Assembly (NCBI GenBank): GCA_038502055.1
Contig: JAXRKN010000041.1
Span: forward strand, 1,327,001 to 1,391,000
Source: Tanytarsus gracilentus
Lineage: Eukaryota > Arthropoda > Insecta > Diptera > Chironomidae
Direction of reading: 5' to 3'
DNA: 64,000 nt
Shown here: positions 38,401-49,550 of the stretch, one piece after another
Layout: each line of letters starts with the position of its first letter
Numbering within the stretch: position 1 is the first letter of the stretch
Made by a program: the position numbers and the translations under genes
The notes under the pieces: generated by a model
What the model was told of the DNA's origin: nothing
What the model saw: only the letters and a program-made list of their open reading frames with translations
Database searches by the model: none

Positions 38401-41400
38401 CTTAAAGTATTGTACACTTAAAGTAAGATGTAAATACGCAAATTTGGCATTAAATTATTTATGACATATTCGAGAGAGAAAAATCACAACAGCGAGAAGT
38501 GCCATAATTAGAAAGATCTTTTGATTAATATTAATTATTTTGCTGTCACCTTCTCATCGCCCCTAGAGAATTTCCTAAAATACGCATCGCTTAATGAAAA
38601 AAAGTTCTACATCGATGCGACATTTGGTGTGTGATAAGAATATTGATTTTTAATCGTTTATTTGTCGACACAATTATGAGCAAGTTTTTTGATAAATGGG
38701 AAAATTATTCGAAAAATTGTTTCTGTCATGATTTTGAAAAAGTGATATATAATCTGTTAGGTCCTCGACAAAACCACACACTGGTTTTTATTTTTCATTA
38801 AAATTATGTGAAATTAAAAAATCATATTTGCACAACTCAAAAAAATTATTTTTCATTTTCAATTTCAACGCTTCTATCACTTTTTATTTAATCGTGAGTG
38901 TAATTGCTTCATATATGTTGACAGCATTGCGGCATTTTTCAACAAAGTATTTTTGAATGCACTTGAGTGTGATTTAATTATTTCGCGCATTTCCATGGAG
39001 ACTTGAGCCATGACAAAGTATTACTATTTTTTGATTGTAGCTTGATAAAAAAAAGAATTTTATCCTTAACCTAGTTGATCAACATATTATTTCACAAAAG
39101 ATATTTAGAAACCTTTTGTGCTATTCAACAAGTAAATTTTCATAACTTGAATGACGTTGGCTTCAAATTATTTAAACAGTTGTTTTTTATTTTTTGGTTC
39201 GGAAAGCGATAAAAACTAAGAAGTTTCGTGAAGGCTTTCTATAATGAGAAAATTCCACCGTGAGTTTATCTAGTTAATTAAATTTAAAACATAATCAAAA
39301 ATAGAAGATTGTCTACTGACGCAAATTGTCACCTTTTATCTAGTAAATTGTTTGTAGACGTTTTTGATAAAAAAAAGAGATCACTCTGAAGTTCGATTGA
39401 CTGACACACAGCTGCTTTTCGGATTAAAAATCTATTCACTTGCTAAACAAGTGGCTGAAGTTTATCAGCTCAAGGAAAGCCCGGAAAGGCTTCGAAAAGA
39501 CGTAAGAAGTGTTTTGTGATAAGACTGAATAATAATCACTGAAGTGGTCGTAAAATGACAATGCAAGTTTTAAACTTATTATTTCTTATCGTATTTATTT
39601 AGCGAAACCCATTAATAACCGTTTTATCAGAAATTGCCTTATATGGCTGTATAATGTTGAAAATAAGTTTACTTTCTAACTTTAATTTTCAGCGTTTCGT
39701 AAAAATTGTTATTGATATTAAATTTAATATCTTTTCTTTAAACATAAACGTAAAGTATTAAAAATAATCCAAACAAAATTTTGCCCCACTTTTCAAAGAA
39801 TATTTAATCACTCACAATTTCTCGTGATGAAGTGGTTGGACGTGAGCGTGTGAATTTACGTCAACAGTCAATTGAACTTGAGAAAATAAACAGGTGATAA
39901 CGATACAAGAAACTTTCTCGATTCTTAAAGGCTTTTAATTAATTTTTTTTAATAAACATTTTGTCACGTGATTTGCTTATGAACCATTTCAACGTTTTTC
40001 AACTCAGTGAATAGCAAAAAATAATTCAAAATCCAAAATCTTAACAAAATGTTATGAATTACCCATTTGTTTAACCCACAATATCAGATTTCCTCAGCTT
40101 CGCACGTGTAAAACGTGGAGCAGTACTACAAAAGGGTTTGACGTCAAAGGCACGATGTTTGACCTTTATCTAGTGGTGATTTTTGTAGCATGGAACTTTT
40201 CTCATATATACACTGCTCCAATTACTATGCTGTTTACTTTGTAATTTACTCTCAGACTTCTCGATCGTTCACATACACTAACCTTTAGGAAAGTTATGAC
40301 GAGAACATTGGATTTCTGACACATACTTTTTAAATTATTGATTGCATTTCTTTGGCATTGATGGAGGAAATGAGTGGAGGACATTGAGCACATGGAAATA
40401 TACACTGACGTCACTAAAACTGAATCAATATTGATTTTGGATCAGGAAAAGTTTTCTTTAAAAAATTTAGAATTTTTCAATATGAGTGTGGGATGAACTT
40501 GAGCGGATTTTGAATGTCAACTTTTTATGATAAGAAGATTTGTCTTTTTTTAGATTAGTTAATTTGCTTAAATTCGTGCTGAGCACATTTGAAATGTCAA
40601 ACTAATTTTACAAAATAATTATTTCGGAGCTCCCAAATCAAAGTAAAATTTAATCCTTTGCATGATGCCTCGAGTAATGAAAAGATTTCATGGAATTTTT
40701 CTGAGCGACTCTAGACATATTTTTTAGTAAACTAAAAAGTTGTGACGTCAATACCTCTTTTCACTTAGCGCTTTATGAGAGCTCCCAATTTTTTGTTTAT
40801 TTCGTGCGATACATTTTTGTTGCGCGAACTCAAATTTAATGGAGGTAACATGCAATTATGACGATGAAATAATTTTGGTGCTTGGCTAGTAATCAGAAAT
40901 ATTTTCATTTGCAGGTTATGGGCAAAAAAAAATTGCAGATAAGCGAATTAAGGACTTTTTGGTGCGGAATAAATTCGGATTAAGTTATAATTTATTTAAT
41001 TACACCTAAGGGTATTTTTTTCTGAGTCAATAAAGTTTTAAGCTTTTAGCTTTCATAGTAGAGCAAAAGTATAAAAATCAATTCAAGTTTTGAAAGTCAA
41101 TAAATCATTATTAAAGATGTTTGAACTTCGCACTGACTCGGCCTTGTATTTATCAATGAACCATTCCTAAACTAATTCACAATTTGTACTCGCCGTCAAT
41201 GTTCATAAATCATGTGCGAATATTCAATCAAAAAACCTCAAATTATTTTCTCGCATGGTTCAACTTTATTAGTTTATTTAAATAGCATCAGATACTTTTT
41301 AACTAAATACGAAGCAAAATTAATATTCAAACCGATCAAAATTCATTATTTATATTCAATATAAAGTTGTTGAATGCGATAATTGGTTAATCTTGTTTTT

Positions 41401-44400
41401 GCTCGTTCGAATTCAATTTAATTCGCCTCGCGGGATGTTTCAAATCATTTCTGACGTCAATTTTAATAAGAAGATTTTTAAGTTTCAGGCTTAATTTTTT
41501 TTTATCTCGAACAGATTGTTAAAAAAAATATTGGAGAAAATAGATTTTTCATTTTTGTCATGGAGAGAAACTAAAATTGCAATCAATTTAAGAAACGCTG
41601 TCTTTGACAATCGATTTTTATTTTCTAATTCAATCTACTTTATATAAACTCATCATTTCAATGAAATCAGAGAAATATCTTCGAGATATTCGCTAGTCTG
41701 ACGTAATATGTGCAGAATTCAGAGGATTACACTTTGAATCATGATTAAGGCGAGAAAACTTTTTATTATCTCCCTGTATTGCACATCTCATCATTATCAT
41801 TCCAATATGTGTAACTGTGCAGAGAACTTGGAGATTGAAGGGTTCTTTGTTGTACTGCAATACAATTGGAGAATGATGTGGGAAATACAGCAATGAGTGA
41901 GAGAGTAAAAGAAAATTGCAAATTGGCTTTCCGTTGTTGATCCCTCAATTCCGATGAAAGAACGCAAAGTACAATTTCAATTTTCACACCCAATTCAGAC
42001 ATTTTATCGAGTGTCAAAACAAAACTTTTTCTTTATCCTCGTGCCTATTTTCTTTTTATGCTGAGTGCTGAAAATTTATTTCAGGCAGTAAAGAAATTTG
42101 TGTGAATTTTAGTTTGAAATTTAGAAGGAAAATTGAAATTTTAAATCTCTACTAAGATATTTGTGAAATTGCTTAGTCCACTTTTAAATTTTTGTGGGAT
42201 TTCTTCCTTTGTTGATTCATAAAGTATTTTTTAACAGCTTTTTTAATTCCTTCGAAAAATTCCAACACACGCACACACAAACACACAATTTTATTGTTTT
42301 AAGTCTGCAGAGAGTCGCTCAAGAGTTTACTTTGTTTTGAATCTTTTTAATTAAAGCAACAAAAACTTATTACAAACTTACTTTTCTTTTTATAGCAGCT
42401 TTAAGATTTGTTTATGGCCCTATATGGAAGCAAAGTGAGCTAAAGTAAAGGAAAGAACTAACTAACTTTAAAAAAACGGTAATAAAAATCTCTTTACATT
42501 CAAAGTTTTAATTAATTCATTCAGGCTTATAAAAATATTAGGTTGATGAACGTATAATATTTTTTTTAAAAACAACTATCTCTCATTTCTAAAAAGAATA
42601 TAAAATTTCATCTTCTGACATCGAAGTAATTGCATTATAATAATGTCTCACTCTAACATACATGCCGCTCGAAGATGAGGAGTTTTCAGTATGTTGCGAC
42701 ACCGTTGTCGATTTTAATTTATTTTTACCATATAGTAATCAAACGACTAAAATGTGTTTAAAATATTATTTTTCAAAATTGAATTATTTTTTTTATAAAC
42801 TAAATTATGTTAATAAATTTTTTCTTGTAAAACCATCTTTAAATTTCATCATTCATCTGTCATTGACAATATGTTCAAAAACACACATTTCCTACTTTAA
42901 AGTAATTTTGTTTTAAGTTGTTCTATATTATCCAAAAATATACTGTAGTTAAATTGTTTCATTTTTTTTATCATAAAGAATCATCGTGTGATAGTTATTT
43001 TAGTACGCTCAGTTTCAAATTAAATTAGGGTGGATGCTTGTTATTCCTGAGTAAATTGAATCGCGAGATAATAAAACATGAAATTTCTTTTACTTGGCAT
43101 TACTAATCATGCATTATAAATACCTCGTTGGATTCGCAAAAAACACAGCTTTATTTTGAGACTGACTTTAAATTTTTTAGCCGCGTCCTTCATGCTCATA
43201 AACTAACTCAAAACCTTGCTTATAATTCCTGAGTGAATGCTTATAATTCCTGAGTAAATTTTAAAAATTTGATATAAAATCAACTTGTTATTCAATCTTT
43301 ATACTTTCTTGAGGGAAGTGTTCAAAAATAAACAGATTGATAATTTAAGCGATGTAATATCCGACAAGTGCAAGCAGTGCTTGCGCTGACGTCTTTTAAT
43401 GCTAATTTCATGACTTTTTTGAAAAATTTAACTGTTTAAATATTTAAAATCAGAGCTTAATCGCTTCAGTTGACAAAAAAGAATGAAACTAAATGACATA
43501 CCTATATCAAGATCCTCCAAACCTTTATTTCCTTTAGTTTTGAAATATTTTTGCAGGTAATATAACTTTGTAGGGGCTATTTAAAAAAGTCGATGAATAA
43601 ATTTTCATTAGATGTTTGATAAACCATTAGATGCCGGTTTGAGTGCTAGGTGTTAGTTCTCATACTTGATCTTGGTTCCAGCACTGGAAGTTAGTTCCTG
43701 GACATAAAATTTGTTCCTGTGCTGAAAGTTTTTACTGGAACTGAATCTCGGTTTCTCTCCTAGAAGTTACTTCCTGAGTCGGATGGCACTTCCTCCGCTG
43801 GATGTTAGTTCCTTCACTAGATTTTGATTTTTTCGCTTGATGCTAGTTTTTGTTCATGATATTGGTTCCTCTGCAAAATTTTATTATCTATGCTGGATGT
43901 TGGTTCCTCCGGTGGTGCTTTTTTCGGAAAGCCATGAGGAAGACATTTATTTAGTTCTTTAATATTTATCTGCCACATATCAGTCACGCGGCAACAGTTA
44001 CAAGCAGGTTCATATTAATTTGTTTGTCCATAACAGATTTTATCGCGTAAAAAAAATTTTTTACTCACGAAAAATTCAAAGACTACTAATGTGTAATTTA
44101 CTCAGGAATTATAAGCAAATTCACTCAGGAATTAAAAACACTTTTAAAAATACATTTTAAAAGTACTTATCTCACATTTAAAATTCAAAATGGGTTTTTA
44201 ATGTGTTGATATGAACCTCCATGATTCAAAAAAAATATCATCGAAAATATTGCAAGCGATTTAATTGATGAAAATTGATGAGATAAACGAAGAGGATTTT
44301 TATATGGGGGAAATTAATACGAGCTTTTCAAGCATAAGGAAGGTTTGAAAGTCATTGCTCTCTTTTACAAAATTGTAGAGCATGATAATACCTTCAAACT

Positions 44401-47400
44401 TTATATAGAAAGTCAAGGTGTAAAACGCGTTGTTCGTGAAATATTGACATATTTAATTTTACTCAGGAATTATAAGCACTCAGGAAAAACAAGCGTCCAC
44501 CTAATGACAAACGATTTTTTATTTTCATATTTTTTAAACACATTTATTAAAGTCGCAGTTTTTTTATGACGTAATGAGACATTTTTAATGTGTATGTGTT
44601 ATAGTTTAATTAAGTTCATCGACTTAAATTCTCTATGACTTTGACTTTGAGTCATGTAACATGCGGTTGTAAAATGCCGCCCAGTCTTTTTTAGTTTGAG
44701 AAAACACTTAATGGCGCTATTTCTGGCTTCTTTGAATAACACACATAAATTTTATTAGTTTGGGTTTTGACGTCAGAACACGAGAAAAAAATCTCGCGTC
44801 CACATAAATGAAAAATTTCTGTGTGTACGAACAAGATCACGTTGCCGGGCGTAAATATTTGGATCAAAAAGTATTTCTTTGATGATCACATCGGGAGCGG
44901 TTGAAAGATTTCCGTTCAAAATTCAAATAGTTCTTGTTTCCGTCAAGAAATCATAAAGTGACGTATCTAGAATTGCTATTTTAACACAAACGTGGTCACA
45001 TTTTTTTAACTTCTTCCACGTGCAGCAAATAATTTCTATAAACTTTTTCTTCTCGTTAATTTCAATTTTCGAGAAGAAAAAAACTTTCACAAGAGTTTCG
45101 GTCTAAAAAATGGATGAAGATACTTCAAAAAAATTATTTTCTGAGAAAACCGAGAGGAAATATAGTGAAATTATAAAAACACGGAGGATGAAAGAAATTC
45201 AATCACGATGAATCACTTGGCGCAAATTAGACCATAAAAAAAAAATTAAGATGACCTTGAGGGGTTTAAAATTTGGAGTATCATGCTGATGGAATTACTG
45301 TGTACAAATCGCTTGAGAATAATTGGACAGTAATGACTAAATGGATATTCAAAAAAAGCTTTTTAAAAATGTGTTTTAAGGCGCTATTGAGATGTAGAAA
45401 AAAATCAAGTTGATAAATTTGCTCAACTTTTTCTCAAACTCTTCGACAGCATCACAATTAAAACTTTACGGTGGAATTCTCGAAGTACATGATTGCAGTC
45501 ATAAATTTTACTTTCATGCTGTCTTCATTAGAGATGACTCGACATAAAAACTTTTCTCCACATACTAAAAGTTAAATGAAACGTGAATCAAAAGTTTCCA
45601 TTATTGCGGCAGAAATTTCATGTCAATTCGCTTTCATGCTTAGAAATTGGCTGTTGATTGTTGATGAGAAATTCCAGCGAAAACTCTTTTCTCTAATTAA
45701 CGCTCGCTCAAACCACTTGACACTTTTTTGCTCGTGTTATCACACTCAGGTAATTTTTAATTCAATTAAATCTCACACTTTTATGAGGGATGAAGTGTGG
45801 TGAAAAAAAAAATTTGTTTTTTTATTTAATTTTGATTGTTTTAAAATTTGATTATGGGTAACTATTATTAAAAATTTTTTTGGTAATTCGGTGAAAGAGG
45901 GGGGAGTGTTTTTTTATATTGATGATTTTAAATAAAATTAGTGCTTGTATTTTTTTATAATATTTTATTATCTCAGGGTTGTGTTTTGTTTAAAATGACA
46001 CGGACTTTTTTACTCGCACCACTTTCTAGTCTCAGTTAAATAGTGGTGGAATCACGGCTTTTATCTAGTATTGAAATAATGTATTTTTTGTGGAAATGTA
46101 TATCTGCTCAGTAAACAAGATTTTCCTATTTCTTAGAAACTAAAAAAAAATATTCAAAACAAAAACTTACAAAAAAAAAAACTAACCCTAACATTGCCGT
46201 AAAGTTTTTATTCCTATTAACAAAGCCATGATAGGGTTTCTCTTCTCTTATTTTTTGTCTTTCTTTCTTTCTTCTGTGCCCCTGTTTTGGGGTTGGGGTT
46301 GCGTGGCGTCTTCCTCTTCGGTGTGGCTCCTGACTGTTATCTAATCTAATCTAATCTAATTCAATTAAATCTCACACTTTTATGAATTGTGGATGAAAAA
46401 GTAAATGAAAAGTTCATTAGATTAAAGTGTCATTAAAATGTTAAGAAAATTTCAAAGTTTAGGCAAAAATAAGATTTTTCATCGAGATAGAAAAAGTTGC
46501 TCAAATTTTTCAATGAAAATTTTTGTTTTGAAATACAAGCGACATTTAGATATGATGTAAAAAGTTTTTCTATTTACAAAATGTTTTTTACTTGTCTACA
46601 AAGTTTTTGTTAAATTTTGTTATTTTTTCAATATGAGATTTAATTTTATTCCTAATTTTGTCTTAAAGTGGTGAATGAAATGAAGGTGATTTTGCGTAAA
46701 GAAGAAACTTCTTAATATCGCTCATTTAAATTATCTCAATCGAGAGCGAACAGAGGAAGAGAAAATTTTCTCTTTTATCAAAGATTTTCTCTCAAAAAAG
46801 AAGAAATTCTCGAACAAATTTTCCGGCGCCAGAAATGAGAAAAATATCGTCCGTCAATACAAAAGGCCGAAGAAGTTTTTTTTGAGGGGTTATTAGCAAG
46901 AAATGTCAATGAAAAAAATTTTAAAAACCAATAAATTTGTTTGAAGGTTTCGGATTTTTCCAAAAATCAACGTTCTTTTCAAGCCCACTGAAGACTAAAT
47001 ATTGGGTTGATTAAATCTTTCACAGGTTTGCTTAATATTTCTTTCGGACCACCCTTAAAATATTTCACTCAATGCCCCTTCGAAGCAAAAAAAAAGCTTT
47101 TACTGTAATGAATTTCAATTCAAACCCTCGTAAATCACACCTGAAACTTTCGAATCACGCATTGAATATTTTTTATTTATTCATTATTGCTTTATCAGAA
47201 ATATTTGAAGGTCGAGTAATAATGAAACTTTTAGAGCATACAAAAATTATAAAAAAATTTTAAATTCGTTACTCAAAAGAGAAAAATTTCAACATGCTTC
47301 AATGTGATTTTGTTAAAAAATATTTTCAGCTGTCAATGATGATTGAAAAATATTTCATATGTGACGTAAAAGTGAAATTTTTTCAAGTGATGTGATTGAA

Positions 47401-48020
47401 CTTTATTTAGCTTTGAAAAATTATATAAAAAATCTCAATAATAATTTTAATTAAAAACTTTTAAGATTCGCTTTCTTTATATTATACTATATTATTCTAT
47501 TTGGTGTCAATGACTTTTGAGTAAAACTTAATTTATTTATAGACTGACTAATTCTAATCGATACGTGGTCATGCTTTGATCTAAAAATTTTTTTCTCGAT
47601 GATTTCGCAATATGATACGCAATACTTCAAAATGAAGTATATCCAGGAATATATCTGACTCACCTCATTTTTGGTAACACGATGACGCGCCAATTTGACT
47701 ACGGCAAAATTTCCCTTTCCAATTGTCTTCTCAATCTCATAGAAACCGACGCGAATAGGAACTTTATTTTTTGCCGCAGCCGATGAGTTATTGCCGGGGA
47801 TATTAGCATTACTTGACGTCATTGTCGTTCCATTTTGACCACCAATACCGTTCGTCACTTTTAACGAATCATTTCCGGATCCAGTCGATGAGCCTGATTG
47901 ATTTGGGATGGGAGAGGGCGTTGACGATGTGCCCGATGGTGGTGGCGTCAAATTACGCGCGGACATTGGCAGACCCGAGACTGCTTGCGAATTCGCTATC
48001 ACCATGTCACGTTCACCCAT
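23473..48020 (-). CDS. Sik2: Salt-inducible kinase (SIK2 type), CRTC/HDAC kinase
   Basis: Fifteen exons: 48020-47664, 37435-37319, 35170-35107, 34898-34783, 34156-33986, 33356-33233, 28532-28315, 28256-28054, 28003-27505, 27442-27137, 25950-25548, 25488-25219, 25117-24528, 24420-24025, 23565-23473; 3927 nt, 1308 aa. The kinase domain (about 91-345) has GKGNFAVVK, catalytic VAIK (K123), HRDLK (214-218), DFG (234-236) and the LKB1 T-loop LSTWCGSPP (T249). A UBA domain follows (about 367-407). RRRPSSIAEQ (437-446) and GRRASDGL (S1013) are conserved PKA/Akt phosphorylation and 14-3-3 sites. The tail is Gln/Ser rich, ending in KRQILQKQGALEAGL and a short last exon. SIKs phosphorylate CRTC/TORC and class IIa HDACs, keeping them cytoplasmic. 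YREVEIMK and DYIAKYGRLNE favour SIK2 over SIK3. Intron 1 exceeds 10 kb. Confidence 0.92.
26738..26836. repeat. Short inverted-repeat (MITE-like) relic in a Sik2 intron
   Basis: TCGTTCGTAAATTCCGTCACG at the left faces CGTGACGTAATTTACGAATTA at the right, giving arms of about 21 bp around roughly 53 bp. It lies in the intron between exons 25950-25548 and 27442-27137. Confidence 0.5.
28533..33232. other. Sik2 intron 6 (4.7 kb), no nested gene seen
   Basis: The intron separates the end of the kinase domain from its last subdomain and the UBA domain. It is AT-rich and has no recognisable coding frame. Three palindromic CREs (30330, 30507, 32702) are the only notable sites. Confidence 0.7.
36645..36838 (-). 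mobile_element. SINE-like retroposed insertion with 24-bp target duplication
   Basis: The 24-bp sequence TTCAGATACATTC... is present directly at 36621-36644 and again at 36839-36862, flanking 194 bp. On the minus strand the insert ends in a (AATC)n tail next to the duplication, the mark of target-primed reverse transcription. The body is GC-rich for the locus. The last roughly 40 bp before the tail are shared with the insertion at 49506-49550. It lies in the Sik2 intron between exons 35170-35107 and 37435-37319. Confidence 0.7.
43028..44501. mobile_element. TA-flanked inverted-repeat element (1.47 kb) with an internal minisatellite
   Basis: The left end TA-GGGTGGATGCTTGTTATTCC faces a right end whose reverse complement is TA-GGTGGACGCTTGTTTTTCC, with TA on both sides. 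TTCCTGAGT and its complement recur seven times in mirrored positions near the ends (43045, 43226, 43245; 44100, 44122, 44457, 44477), like transposase-binding subterminal repeats. A decayed minisatellite of about 30 bp (unit around GTTCCTCCGCTGGATGTTA) fills 43640-43915. No transposase frame is visible. Confidence 0.65.
45787..46356 (+). mobile_element. 5'-truncated LINE-like insertion with 29-bp target duplication
   Basis: Direct copies of TAATTCAATTAAATCTCACA (29 bp in all, identical) lie at 45758-45786 and 46357-46385. The insert ends in a (TCTAA)n tail preceded by a GC-richer stretch around GTGGCGTCTTCC. No open frame of length is present, so this is likely only the 3' UTR of a non-LTR element. 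Confidence 0.65.
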
Positions 48021-49505
48021 TTCTTATTTATTTTTGGGTATCACTTTTTTCTTCTTATTTTATTTGACTCGAGATTTTTTTTGCACAACACTGCAATCAG
48101 ACACACGTAGCACACTTCCAAGGATTCATGCACGAATTTGATTTATGAATATTTCCTCTTGCAACCGTGACTTGCTCCACTCTCGAGTGCTCGTATATTT
48201 CATTATCTCTTGGTTAATGCTCACTAATTTTTACTACTGCATGTATACGGACGCGCATTTCGCTTTTCTACTCTGTTTTATGTTATCTGAAATGATATCG
48301 AGGAAGACATTAATACACGGCCTAAATTGAAAAACATTTGGAATTGTTTAGGAGGAAAAAAGAGAGAGATTTTTTCTTCTTTTCCATTTGATTGTCGAGG
48401 GTGCGCATGAATAATTTATTGGTAATGAATTTGCTCTTCTTGTTTGCTTATCCTCAAGATTTAATGAGTTCACGTGAAAATTAAATAATTCTGTGGGAAT
48501 TTATAAAAATATTTAACGCAATATAATATTTAATAAATAAAATTAAAATGAAATTTAAACATCCGTATTTCATTCTGATTAGTTCCGAGTGATTTAAAAT
48601 CAATTACTCAGCAACTAAAGACAAAGTGCACGATTGTGTAATTTCATATTTCATTAGTTACTCATTTTTCCGCCTTGAAAGAAGCCAGCAATCATCTGGT
48701 AAACTGGTATTACGGGTTTCATTGTGATGATCTCAAGGCTACGTGACCCATGGCGATCATGAATGATGACTGAAAATCCGATTTGCGCAAAAATAAAATA
48801 AAATAATTGAATACTAAATATAGAAAGCGGTTGTCGAGAGCGCTCCGTTATCAGTACACGAACGTAATCAAATATTTTTTGTCTTTCTCATATATATATG
48901 CGAGATCAAACCGGCAACGTAAGCTCCAGTTAGTCTACAAACGTCATTCGTAATTGTTGCAAATTAAGCACTAATGAGATTTTACGAAAATCATTTTTGA
49001 CTTTTGATGGAGCTCCCATTAGAGCATTAAAAAATTTTAAATCAAAAATATCTTTGGAGCTTTCTAGATCACAAAAAATTTGTTCGTTTAGAAGTGTATT
49101 GAACCAACATCTCATATACTAATAAAAAGCGAAATGTAAATATTGAAAACACACTTGACACTTCCTCATACCATCATTTCACGCATCTATCACATGTTGA
49201 AGCAATTTGAAATATTTACACCTTAGCCACATTCGCTCTAGAGCTAAACTTAATTTTTTTCTGTTTGTTTTGGATTAAGTGACTATAAAAAATCCCACTT
49301 GAGGAATTACGGAATTACTCTCAGGTCAAGTATTATTTCGAACGGAAAAGGGTACTTGAGAAGGTTACGCGTACCATAAAAAGGAGTTTTTTTGCAAATT
49401 AATTAATTCAAACATTTTAGGAAAAACATCAAACTTAATCATTATTTTTAATTACTACGCGAACCGTTTTTATAGCACGAGACTTAAAACTCTCAAATTA
49501 TAATT

Positions 49506-49550
49506 AGATAGATAGATGACAATGAGGTAGCACGCTGGGGTTACCAGGAG
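49506..49550 (-). mobile_element. Second, severely truncated copy of the 36.6-kb SINE-like family
   Basis: GACTTAAAA(C/T)TCTCAAATTATAATT flanks the insert directly at 49481-49505 and 49551-49575, with one mismatch. The 45-bp insert keeps only the family's 3' end (GAGGTAGCACGCTGGGGTTACC on the + strand) and a (GATA)n-type tail. Confidence 0.6.

Larger units (their letters stand above)
37436..47663. other. Sik2 intron 1 (10.2 kb)
   Basis: No exon or nested gene was recognised. It holds a TA-flanked inverted-repeat element (43028-44501), a truncated retroposed insertion (45787-46356) and five palindromic CREs. Confidence 0.7.

Noticed and set aside
43981..44011. Resemblance of CACGCGGCAACAGTTACAAG to the ends of copies A and B
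   Set aside because: The two matching blocks are short and occur in a different order, so kinship cannot be claimed by eye.
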